Source of the DNA: JAIOZK01 sp964468645
Lineage (GTDB): Bacteria; Bacteroidota; Bacteroidia; Bacteroidales; JAIOZK01
Reading direction: 5' to 3'
NCBI GenBank assembly: GCA_964468645.1
Contig: CAYXUU010000023.1
Coordinates: 1-64,000, forward strand
Length of the DNA stretch: 64,000 nucleotides
Each line of letters opens with the position of its first letter. Within the stretch, counting starts at the first letter, position 1. This document shows, in pieces, positions 1 through 8,500 of the stretch. The notes under the pieces are model-generated. The model ran no database searches. It saw nothing but the letters and a program-made list of their open reading frames with translations, and was not told the origin of the DNA. The translations under genes were made by a program, and so were the position numbers.

Positions 1-17
1 CATTCAGATCCCTGAAT

Positions 18-698
18 TCACTCTAGCTTTTGCTGCCCCTGGATTTGAAAAGATGTGATATGGAATAATTTAGCCCTGATTACCTGAACCGGATACTTCA
101 TCCTATTTATTGGGCTTATTTTTCCTGATTTGTATTCAGCTTTTATTTTCTTCAACATTAAATCGCTAAGATGAACCACCTTTTGAAACACAGGCTGGAA
201 AAATATCATTTTAGATTTAGGAACAATATCCCTGTTTGTTTCTGAAACAGCTGGGGAGGGTTCCGTATTTATCAGGTAGTCAAGTTCCATGGTGACTTCC
301 ATTTTTATGAAGAAATCCCTTAAACATTGTATTACCCTGGAGTATAATGAATAGGGTTGATGGTTGTTAATACTGATTGTCATGATGTTCCCGGCAGCTG
401 ATATATTCCACGCTACCGATCTCGTATCAAGGAAGTAATCCCTGTGTGCATGTTTTTCAGGACCTGAATTCTCATTTCTGTTAAATACTTCCAGGGAATA
501 ATCAAACAGGCTGTCAAGCTTTTTAATTACCCTGTCAACCACCTCGAATAACTTCTTATTTGGAACCTTGAATTCAGGCTTATACTCCTGTAAAGCATAG
601 TAGTTACTGATACAATTCATCCTGTTCCGGCTTCTTATTTGTTGTACTCCTGGATAACTAACAGATGAATTTGTTCTTTTTTTATTTAATCGCATCAT
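18..698 (-). CDS. Hypothetical protein, 226 aa, divergent from the sigma-54-activator-like gene
   Basis: I do not recognise a family. The product is basic at its N-terminus (MMRLNKKRT), has no signal peptide or membrane segment, and has a mixed alpha/beta middle part. The start codon lies just upstream of an intergenic region packed with CTTAA repeats that it shares with the divergent gene at 987. Both genes are therefore probably controlled by the same DNA-binding protein. The codon pattern looks normal for the window, so I think the gene is real although its function is unknown. Confidence 0.6.
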   Translation of the reverse strand: MMRLNKKRTNSSVSYPGVQQIRSRNRMNCISNYYALQEYKPEFKVPNKKLFEVVDRVIKKLDSLFDYSLEVFNRNENSGPEKHAHRDYFLDTRSVAWNISAAGNIMTISINNHQPYSLYSRVIQCLRDFFIKMEVTMELDYLINTEPSPAVSETNRDIVPKSKMIFFQPVFQKVVHLSDLMLKKIKAEYKSGKISPINRMKYPVQVIRAKLFHITSFQIQGQQKLE

Positions 699-701
699 AA
701 T

Positions 702-966
702 ACTTAATTTTTAATTACTTAAATATCTTAACCATTGAATTAAACTTAATGAATTAAATCCCAGAATGGGAGATTGCTTTATATGAGCACTCAGACCACA
801 ATATTAGTATATCTATATTACTATTAACAAGCATTTTAAGTAGAATATTTTTACTTAAGCTTTTTCTTAAGTTGCTTAATTAAGTTTGCTTAACCAAATT
901 TTAAGTTGCTTAATTTTTTGCTTAAATACTTGACAAGGGGCTTAATTAAATATTATATTTGCTTAA
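702..966. promoter_or_regulatory. CTTAA-repeat array in a divergent promoter region
   Basis: GCTTAA occurs six times on the + strand, at 874, 888, 908, 920, 940 and 961, with steps of 14, 20, 12, 20 and 21 bp. Several lie about two helical turns apart. CTTAAG palindromes are at 854 and 866. Near the divergent gene, CTTAA recurs at 703, 718, 727 and 745. The last GCTTAA begins on the final base of the promoter -7 element. This is seen directly. A multi-site operator for a repressor or activator acting on both genes is the simplest inference. Confidence 0.6.
930..961 (+). promoter_or_regulatory. Bacteroidota-type promoter of the 383-aa gene
   Basis: TTGAC at 930-934 is followed after 19 nt by TATATTTG at 954-961. 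This matches the TAnnTTTG -7 consensus and the usual spacing of primary sigma-factor promoters in Bacteroidota. The start codon at 987 lies 25 nt after the -7 box. GCTTAA copies at 920, 940 and 961 flank and overlap the promoter, so a bound protein would probably interfere with RNA polymerase. Confidence 0.65.
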
Positions 967-986
967 TTATCCGCAGGTAAACCATA

Positions 987-2138
987 ATGGAAAAACTTTC
1001 ATTTCTATATCACGACTTTGAACTGATCCTGAAACAGGCCCCGGAGTTATTGCCAGGAATTGAAAAATTACTTGCCATCTATTATGAAGGGCAGCATGGG
1101 GAACTGCAGTCGAAGGTTCTCTCAAATATCCCGGAACATGCTGAAGTGAAAGAATTTACTATCATAGATCAAAAGGAATACTTTGGCAGGATGCGGATAC
1201 AGAATACCCCATATACCTGGTTAAGCACTGAAGATCTACCTTTTGAAATATCAACCGATAAGCGAACATCGGATATTTTTAAAGAGGTTAATAACATCAT
1301 TCTTCTATTAAAGTTCCGTAATCCGGATGACGGACTTAATGACCTGTTGTTTATTTATTTCAATCATAATCTTGGCAATTTTGGGTTGAGCCGATCCGAC
1401 AAACCCTTAAGCACAGAAAATAAATCGATTATTGCTTCCCTGTTGTTCAATAACTTTAAATCTTTGATTTCAATTAACAAACAGAACAGGGAGGTTTTCA
1501 GGATACTGAAGGAAAACAACAAAGCTGCAATAAACGAAGCAGCTTACTATAAATCGGAATTAAAGAAAACCATGGCAGATTATGGAGAAAGTATCCTTAA
1601 CCTTTGTTATTCATATTTGAAAGATTTATCCATCCTTAATGGAAGGAAATATACCCTGTCGGAGGAGGCAGTAACCAAACTCAGGAGCTTCAAGGGGAAC
1701 ATTAATAAGCTTAAGTCTATTATAAGGGATTCAGTACTTTATATTGAGAATATGCTCTCCAATGAACATTTTGACGAGATTCTAATCAATGAGTGGGACA
1801 TTAATCTACAAAGCTATCAGGAACAAACTGTTACAGGAAAGTCTGCCTTTTCGTCAGAGGAGAAATATCTGAAAACAACCCAGCTGCTGGATAAACTTGA
1901 AAATGCCGCCCGTTCGGTAGTCAGGCAGAACAATAATCTTACAGGTGCAAATGTTGGAAAAGCATGCCCTGAGCCCATAACTGCCCCGGCAATTACGGAT
2001 GCTTTAAAAAAGCACAAAAAGAAAATCCTATACCTGTTTGAACATTATCCCGAACGCTGGGAGGTTATTCGTAACAGGTTCCGGCCGGTGAAGAATTTAA
2101 TTGTCTCGAAAGGTATTGAGGTTGAGAAGAGTGCTTAA
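987..2138 (+). CDS. Regulator-like protein with a sigma-54-activator lid but no ATPase core
   Basis: The 383-aa product is soluble. Residues 1-165 have a GAF-like alpha/beta pattern, and residues about 165-200 look like a coiled-coil linker. Residues about 201-272 resemble the C-terminal lid of sigma-54 enhancer-binding proteins (LSEEAVTKLRSF, then an analogue of the WPGNVREL segment, then LYIENM and a final I-x-DI). The C-terminal 45 residues (ALKKHKKKILYLFEHYPERW) could form a helix-turn-helix. No Walker A, Walker B or GAFTGA motif is present, so it cannot hydrolyse ATP as a classical activator does. Its promoter is embedded in a CTTAA array, which would fit autoregulation. The domain assignments come from pattern matching and are uncertain. 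Confidence 0.55.
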   Translation: MEKLSFLYHDFELILKQAPELLPGIEKLLAIYYEGQHGELQSKVLSNIPEHAEVKEFTIIDQKEYFGRMRIQNTPYTWLSTEDLPFEISTDKRTSDIFKEVNNIILLLKFRNPDDGLNDLLFIYFNHNLGNFGLSRSDKPLSTENKSIIASLLFNNFKSLISINKQNREVFRILKENNKAAINEAAYYKSELKKTMADYGESILNLCYSYLKDLSILNGRKYTLSEEAVTKLRSFKGNINKLKSIIRDSVLYIENMLSNEHFDEILINEWDINLQSYQEQTVTGKSAFSSEEKYLKTTQLLDKLENAARSVVRQNNNLTGANVGKACPEPITAPAITDALKKHKKKILYLFEHYPERWEVIRNRFRPVKNLIVSKGIEVEKSA

Positions 2139-2195
2139 TTGGTTGAAGGGTTGATTGGTTTAAGGGTTGAAAGGTTGAAGAGTTGAGAGGTTGAG
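2139..2195. repeat. Degenerate GGTTGA short tandem repeat
   Basis: Imperfect copies of GGTTGAAG/GGTTGA run directly after the stop codon of the 383-aa gene. The same motif in reverse complement (CAACTCTCAACTCTCAACC) lies at about 32048-32066, next to the TPR gene. These are intergenic low-complexity repeats. No coding or structural role is evident. Confidence 0.6.
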
Positions 2196-2334
2196 TAATA
2201 CAATGACAGGTAAAGATACTATTATAGAATTGATTATTGAAATTGAGGGAAGTTAAATCACGAAATCACAGGGTGACTTGGGGACACCCCGTGAATAGAT
2301 AAATTGGTTTATCCCTTCGCGATTGATGAACTGT

Positions 2335-2964
2335 CTATTCCTTCCTCACCATCGCGTCCAGAACTTCCTTCTGCCTGATGGCTTCTTTTTTCATGGTCTT
2401 GTATCTGTTTTTCAGATCCTTACATTCCATTTGCTTTCTTTCAAAAGCTACTGAAATCTTTTTATACTTTCTCTCAAGCATTTTTAGCTCTGCCCTGACA
2501 TTGATATAAAGGTCACCAATTTCATGTGTTTGCCGCTGCAGGGCCCTGAGTATATTATGTTGTTCCTGAACGAGATTCCCGTATTTTTCCCTGGCTGATT
2601 TTTCTTCTTCTTCCTTGGTTGAAATATGTGTATCAGCCCTAGTGGATTCTGTTTCCTGCGCGGAATCCTTTTTAATATCAATATCCACAACATCTTCCCA
2701 GGGGGTAGTCTTTGATTCAAACTGGTTTGGATTTCCTGATGTCCGTGGATAAAGATCCTCTATGACTGTACTTTTTGGTTTACCCGATGGTATTTTTGTT
2801 CTTGGCCCACCCCGTGGTTTTGTAATCTTAAAATCTTTCTTTTGCCGGGAGTCCGATTTCTTTTTCTCCTTTTTTGGTGCAGGTTTGATCTCCTTTGAGT
2901 GATTTGTTGGACCTGTGTTCATATTGTTTCTGTTATTCATTCGGTTAAACCTGGTATGATCCAA
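2335..2964 (-). CDS. Charged coiled-coil protein, 209 aa, unknown function
   Basis: Residues 1-60 are very rich in Lys, Arg and Pro (KKEKKKSDSRQKKD and nearby) and look disordered. Residues about 125-209 form one long predicted coiled coil made of Lys/Glu/Leu heptads. There is no signal peptide. A basic tail joined to a coiled coil suggests a nucleic-acid-binding or scaffold protein, but no family was recognised. It lies 92 bp upstream of, and converges in direction with, the other minus-strand small genes, so it may share their transcript. Confidence 0.6.
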   Translation of the reverse strand: MDHTRFNRMNNRNNMNTGPTNHSKEIKPAPKKEKKKSDSRQKKDFKITKPRGGPRTKIPSGKPKSTVIEDLYPRTSGNPNQFESKTTPWEDVVDIDIKKDSAQETESTRADTHISTKEEEEKSAREKYGNLVQEQHNILRALQRQTHEIGDLYINVRAELKMLERKYKKISVAFERKQMECKDLKNRYKTMKKEAIRQKEVLDAMVRKE

Positions 2965-3055
2965 CTAAAGTATAAAATTATTTTATAAATGGCAGGCAAA
3001 CTTACCCAGGCGCGCTATCAGGTATAAGTATTACACTCTGGTATTTACTCAGGGC

Positions 3056-3376
3056 TTAACGATTATAGTCCTGTTCCTCATTGAATTGCTCCTGTGATGG
3101 TTCTTTTTCCGATGCCATGGCTTCCCGCTTTTCTTTTTCCTGCTCTTCCTTTTCAAGGTCTGCTTTTGATTCAACTTTTACTTTCACCTTGATCAAGTAA
3201 GAAACATCTTCTGTATCAACTGTGATTGCATGAAAAAAATCACCATTGGGTTTTGGTACCTTGATCACGTGATTTCTCCAGCCATCAGGATATCTTTTGA
3301 TAATTAAATCCATCACATCTGACGCGATATCCTCCATATTTCTAACTATGCGTTTCTTTTGCATCTCTAAAAACAT
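3056..3376 (-). CDS. Small acidic-tailed protein, 106 aa, unknown function
   Basis: The first 70 residues form a compact alpha/beta domain (DVMDLIIKRYPDGW, then HAITVDTEDVSYLIKVKVKVE). The remaining 35 residues are a highly charged Glu/Lys tail. ATG codons occur at 3376 and 3364, and the first is used here. It lies directly upstream of the coiled-coil gene on the same strand, with a 91-nt gap. One protein is strongly basic and the other acidic, so they could interact, but that is only inference. No family was recognised. Confidence 0.55.
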   Translation of the reverse strand: MFLEMQKKRIVRNMEDIASDVMDLIIKRYPDGWRNHVIKVPKPNGDFFHAITVDTEDVSYLIKVKVKVESKADLEKEEQEKEKREAMASEKEPSQEQFNEEQDYNR

Positions 3377-3520
3377 TTAATATATCCGAAAAATAGAACA
3401 GAGAATAAAGATACAAAATCATGTAATGATCAACAAAATTTAATAAAATTTATTGAAAAGGATGATGCAGGACTAAATGTGGTTTTGTCAATTTTTTTAT
3501 TTTGTTTGGTTTCACTGTAT

Positions 3521-4081
3521 TTATTTCGTTGATTTGATGGTATATTTTTTAAGCCTGCTTTTATTCTCTCTGTATTTAGTTACATTCTTATTTATTGGGA
3601 TAGTTATCTTCATTGACCCTAGAGCTGCCCCAATTAACATACCACCCCCTGTTCCTACCATACTATAGAATGCAGCTTTAGTTGCTGCCTTCTTTCTTTT
3701 TCGTCCGGTTTTTATAAAATGATCTTTAGGATCATCACCCAGGGAAAATCCTAAAATCATTCCCCCGGCAAAACCAAGAAGGCCTCCGAAAAACATGCCT
3801 TTGGAAATATTCGATTTCTTCCTGACTTTAATACTTGAAATATTCTTTATCATATGCTCGGTTATCGTATAATTCTTGTAACGATAATCGTCGAGATTAG
3901 CAGAATTAGAAAGTACGATAGAAGAATCCTTTAACTCATACAAAACACCCTCCACCACTGCAGTTGGATATGTGCTTTCAAGCCAGGTTCTGTAAAATTT
4001 AATTTTACCTTTAGTTTCCTGTGAATACAGATAGCTTACTCCAAATAATAAAACAATTGATATTAATAACTTTGTTTTCAT
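3521..4081 (-). CDS. Secreted protein with Gly-rich membrane segments, paralogue 1
   Basis: The 186-aa product starts with a signal peptide (MKTKLLISIVLLFGVSYLYSQ), followed by a domain with the motif LYELKDSSIVLSN and an IKVRKK segment. Two Gly-rich hydrophobic stretches follow (about residues 97-115 and 138-152) that look like glycine-zipper membrane helices. The C-terminus is basic (ITIPIN, then RLKKYTIK). The same layout and motifs appear in the neighbour ending at 4127 and in the gene at 21761. Envelope location is likely. Function is unknown. Confidence 0.7.
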   Translation of the reverse strand: MKTKLLISIVLLFGVSYLYSQETKGKIKFYRTWLESTYPTAVVEGVLYELKDSSIVLSNSANLDDYRYKNYTITEHMIKNISSIKVRKKSNISKGMFFGGLLGFAGGMILGFSLGDDPKDHFIKTGRKRKKAATKAAFYSMVGTGGGMLIGAALGSMKITIPINKNVTKYRENKSRLKKYTIKSTK

Positions 4082-4126
4082 GGATTCTGGTTTTTAAATT
4101 ATGATTAAAATTTTATAACCTACTTA

Positions 4127-4678
4127 TTACTTGCAGATTGAATACTTTTTTAATTTCTTTAGGTTTCTTTTGTAAATGAATTTGTTTCGATTTATCGGGA
4201 TTGTGATCTTTGCTGACCCTAACAAAACACCAAGCCCAGTTCCTGCAGCAGTAAAAACTACAACACTCAGGATTTTTGTGTTTCTGGCTGGAATTTTACT
4301 AAAAAGAAAAGAGGTTTCCCCTTTTGCGCTACCAATCAAATAGCCAACACATAATCCACTGATTGATCCTATGATCAATCCTTTGAGTTTGCTTCCCTTT
4401 CGCCTTACCTTGATATTATAAATATTCTCTACCATGAACTCTGTAGTCCTATAATTATATAATTGATAATCAATATGCCTGGTAGCGTTGGAGAGCAGGA
4501 TTGATGAATCCTTTAATTGGTACAAGGAACCATAGGGCATCTTACCGCCTTCCATTTTTACCCAGGTCTGGTAAATTCTTGGATTCTCATCTTTTTGCTG
4601 TGAACAAACGGTTGTTGCTAACAATACTGTAGTAATTGCCAATAATATCTTTGTTTTAATGGTACCCTGCTTTTTCAC
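4127..4678 (-). CDS. Secreted protein with Gly-rich membrane segments, paralogue 2
   Basis: The product shares LYQLKDSSILLSN, IKVRRK, two Gly-rich hydrophobic stretches and ITIPIN-LKKYSI with its neighbour at 3521. It is probably a tandem duplicate. The open frame reaches up to 4777, but an ATG start there would overlap the upstream gene and spoil the signal peptide. At the position of the family's MKTK start this copy has ATT (4660). A GTG at 4678 gives VKKQGTIKTKILLAITT, a good signal peptide that begins 8 bp after the upstream stop, so I chose it. Function is unknown. Confidence 0.65.
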   Translation of the reverse strand: MKKQGTIKTKILLAITTVLLATTVCSQQKDENPRIYQTWVKMEGGKMPYGSLYQLKDSSILLSNATRHIDYQLYNYRTTEFMVENIYNIKVRRKGSKLKGLIIGSISGLCVGYLIGSAKGETSFLFSKIPARNTKILSVVVFTAAGTGLGVLLGSAKITIPINRNKFIYKRNLKKLKKYSICK

Positions 4679-4685
4679 GATTCTG

Positions 4686-5237
4686 CTACTTAAATGCTTG
4701 CTGATTAGGTCTGTATTTATTATTCTTATATGATGGAGTTTCACCATCCAGCGTGATATCCATCGGAGGATAATCAATAAAACCTCCTAATAGAAAACTT
4801 GTCGCAATACCCAAATATTCGTAAACAGGAGAAACTGATCCTGATTCATAAATTTCATATGCTGTTTTGCCAAATTTGGTTTGATGGCCCTTACCAAAAA
4901 AATAGGTATTATTATTTCCACTACTAATTTCACTCTGGATACATGATTGCTTTTCCATTATTATCCTCGAGTGATTATTAAAGCTATAATCACTTTTATA
5001 CATGAACTGATACTTACCGGATAGGAAACTCATACGATTGTGATCATTTCTATTAAATAGATCCGAACGGAATAATTCGGGTGAATTATTTCTGTAATAA
5101 GTCTCAGGATGTTCAATAGTAAGATTAATGCTCTCAGGCGAGGTTTTGCAGAATTTGAAATTTACCAGATTATCCTGTGAATATAAAATAGAACTTGTGA
5201 ACAGTAACAGGATGATAATAATCACAGATGGTTTCAT
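4686..5237 (-). CDS. Predicted secreted protein, 183 aa, unknown function
   Basis: A clear signal peptide (MKPSVIIIILLLFTSSILYSQ) is followed by about 160 residues rich in Asn, Ser and Tyr with no recognised domain. A short hydrophobic stretch (IATSFLLGGFI) lies near residue 150. It is the first gene of a three-gene minus-strand group with the two paralogous Gly-rich proteins and ends 7 bp before the GTG start of the next. Co-expression with them is likely. No function can be given. Confidence 0.6.
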   Translation of the reverse strand: MKPSVIIIILLLFTSSILYSQDNLVNFKFCKTSPESINLTIEHPETYYRNNSPELFRSDLFNRNDHNRMSFLSGKYQFMYKSDYSFNNHSRIIMEKQSCIQSEISSGNNNTYFFGKGHQTKFGKTAYEIYESGSVSPVYEYLGIATSFLLGGFIDYPPMDITLDGETPSYKNNKYRPNQQAFK

Positions 5238-5427
5238 TGTTAAGGTTTTTTTGATTTACCTTAAAATTACTACCATTACTACCTGAATCAAAATTGATTT
5301 ATACAAACATATTACCGGGATTTGCAGATATTAATAATACTTCCTGAATATTTTACTATATTTTGGATTTTTTGCAATTCAATGGTATCAGGCCGGTATT
5401 TTTATGATTTTTTGCAACAATTAACAG

Positions 5428-5480
5428 TCCCAAATTATGCATTGGGATTGAGATAAACCAATGCATTAGTGGGATAATTG
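5428..5480. repeat. Dispersed palindromic repeat, copy 1
   Basis: ATGCATTGG (5437-5445) and CCAATGCAT (5458-5466) form a perfect 9-bp inverted repeat with a 12-nt loop. An imperfect outer arm (CCCA...TGGG) extends it. Bases 5432-5470 match 42766-42804 at 35 of 39 positions. Both copies lie just downstream of a minus-strand gene. The rest of the 300-bp gap between 5238 and 5538 shows nothing else. Confidence 0.65.
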
Positions 5481-5538
5481 CTTCTATATTGCCTAACCAG
5501 AATACTCCTGCCATTATTACGGTACCTGGGAAAAGATA

Positions 5539-8500
5539 TTATCTTAGCTCCTGCAGATATGGTATTACAATATCATTCTTCAGCTCACTTGTTCCATCAT
5601 AAGTAATAGTAACCACAGGAACGCCTGTAATACGCCTGATCTCCCTTGTCATGGCTTCGGTAACCAGCGAAGGGCAACAGAATGCCGGATTGGTTTGTAC
5701 AAAAAGTGAAACATCAGGGTAGTTCTCAATGATATAAAAAATCTTCAGGATGTTGTCGTAGGATTCACCTGAATGATACCTGTCGATATTAAATTTCTTA
5801 AGTTTTTGTTCAAGCTTTATCGGATCGGTTACAGGAGCCTTACCCAGGTGCTTTTCAAAATATTTGTAGTACTTCTTTTCGACTAACTTCAGCGCTGATA
5901 ACATCAGCCTGGCAACAGATACTTCCAGGTATTCTCCCCGCGATACAGGCCTCATCGTATTTTCAAAGGTTATTTTAAGGTAATCATTGTATGGTGTTGT
6001 AAGTACCTCACCACCGGCACCCTCGATAACATGCAACAATCCCTGGTTCATAACATCATTATCACGGACATAGAAATCACCGAAAATAGCAACCTTTGGT
6101 TTTCTGACTTCTTCTTTTTCAATATCATCAAAAAGACCAATGGCTTCTGCAACAGCTTTATCCATTGATCGGTTTCCCAGAAAAGCTTCCTCCAGGATGG
6201 CGATACTATGCTGTATGGTGCTGTCTGTTTTCCCTTTATTTTTCTCATATGGCCTGATCTTACAACCGAGCTTTCTGATTAACCCTCCAAGGAGATAAGC
6301 AAAATAGGCATAAAACCCTGTACGGTAAGAGATCTCAAAATGTGATAGTTCACCCGAATAGACCGAGATCTTTTCAAATCCTTTACCATAGTTCTCGAGC
6401 AGGGTTTTCATATTAAAAGGATACATTCTGAGGTTACAGGTCAGAAAGCTCTCCAGCATCCAGATAACCGTGTTTTCCGCTTTCAGGTCATGTTTCTCCA
6501 CATACTCGATACATTCCTGGGTAATGATGTTCATGGGCAGGCATTGCCCGGTATTATGCGCCATGCTCTTTTTGATGATCAGGTCGTTTGATTCCATTCT
6601 TCGTGCATCAATACCACTTCGTTTTAAATTGGCTACAATAAGGCGGGAAACCAGTGGATCCCAATCAGGGAACAGTAGCGTTCTGCCATTCAGGCGGGTT
6701 TCAACCTGCGGAAGAATACTGAAGGATTTAATGATTTCCCGCGGCTTTTTCAGGGCTGCATGGTTCCTGAATGAACGTAATGCTGATTCAATGCGGGTTT
6801 CGTATCCTACGTTCGAATCATGCTCATCGATCTGAAGGATCAGGTATGGCTTCTTGTGGTTGTGGAATACCTTTTTAAAATAATCAATGATCAGCGAATC
6901 AGGAGCACACTTAAAGGCTGTGATAAGAACGGGATATAGGTTTTCCGTCAGGGCAACCCTTTTTGCCGTCTCCATAATATTAACTGCAAAATGCCAAGGC
7001 AGTTTTTTTACAAGAAATTCGATGTCTTCAGGAGTTTGCATATCAGCAGGCATCATATCCTGAAAGAAGGTCTTAATACCCATACCGGCCAAGATATCAG
7101 GGATCCCCTTGTTAAGTGTACCGGAAAGAACAACATAGGGCCTTCCCATCAACATACAGGAAATATCCTTTTCCGGACCGAACTCCTGTTTATACAACCG
7201 GTCCAATTGTTTACGGGCATACAAATAATCATCCTGTGCTTTTTCCCATGATGATTTTACCTTCGAATAACTGATACCATCGCCAGCTATTGGCTTCAGT
7301 ATATTCAGCAGGTTTCTGGCAATATGTCTGTTCCCTTTGAAAAAGTCGATATAAGGGGAAAGTATTTTTTCTTCTATCCCTTTATCCTTAAGCATATAAA
7401 CCAGTGAAGGGCTGAATTGTGTATAATAGCAAAAGTTCCTGTGGGTTTTTTTATCCGGTTTGGTTCTTGATTCGATTGAAACCGGAAGAAAAATAAAATC
7501 AGCTTTTTCGGCAAGATAGGCTACATGGCCATAAATTGAATCGATAGGAGCACAGAATTCAGCCCCGGCTATTCGTTTTCCTGTTTTAACAGGATCATGG
7601 AAATTTTCACTGCTGATGGTTTTTATTGACAGGTTCTTAAAGAAATTTTTCCAGGGATTCAGGTCTTCGAATACATGTAATGAAGCAGGGAGTCCGATAG
7701 TCAAATCACCATCTTTAAGTTTATCCTGCCTGACATCCAATATTTTTTTCCTTTCCAGCAGCATATCGAAACCTGAAGTGTTTTTATTTACAAACTTGCG
7801 GGTATCATAATCGCGGCCGCACATAAAGCCATAGGCAACTTTTTCACCCTTAACATTTGCTATACTGATATGGCAATTGTTGGTGCATAGTATGCATGTT
7901 TCTGAATCAATGGGAATCTCCTCCCTGTACAAATCAAGTCCGGGAAAAGTGGAAGGGCTTTTCATCTCCTCCCGCAGGAGGATTGCTGTTCCAAGTGCGC
8001 CTGTCAGGTGACAATACCTGGAAACGAATATCCTTGTTTTCAACCGCTGCTCAAATGCTGCCACCAGTGATCTGTTCCTGGCTGTAGCCCCCTGAAAGCA
8101 GATATACCTGCCGATCGATCCCCCGGTAGCTACTTTCTTCAGATAATTTTCAGTAACAGAATGCAATGTCGTGGCAAGTATCTCATCAACAGAAAATCCA
8201 TTGTTCAATAACTGGTTGATATCCCTTTCCATAAATACTGTACACCGGTCACTGGCAAGCGGGGCCCTGACATTTTCTACCTTTTTTGAATATTCTGTTA
8301 GCTGGCAATCCAGTTTGGTAGCCTGCTCTTCAATAAAACTACCCGTACCGGCTGCACATACGGTATTCATCTGTGAGAAGGTAACCCGTCCTTCATGCAT
8401 CATGGTGAATTTCGCATCCTGACCACCAATTTCAATAATGGTATCCGTATCGGGATTCAGCTGGTAGGCTGCCCTGGCATGCGTTGTGATTTCATCAATA

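Noticed and set aside
702..966. A CRISPR array
   Set aside because: The repeat is only 6-7 bp, spacing is irregular at 12-21 bp, and no cas gene is present. An operator array fits better.
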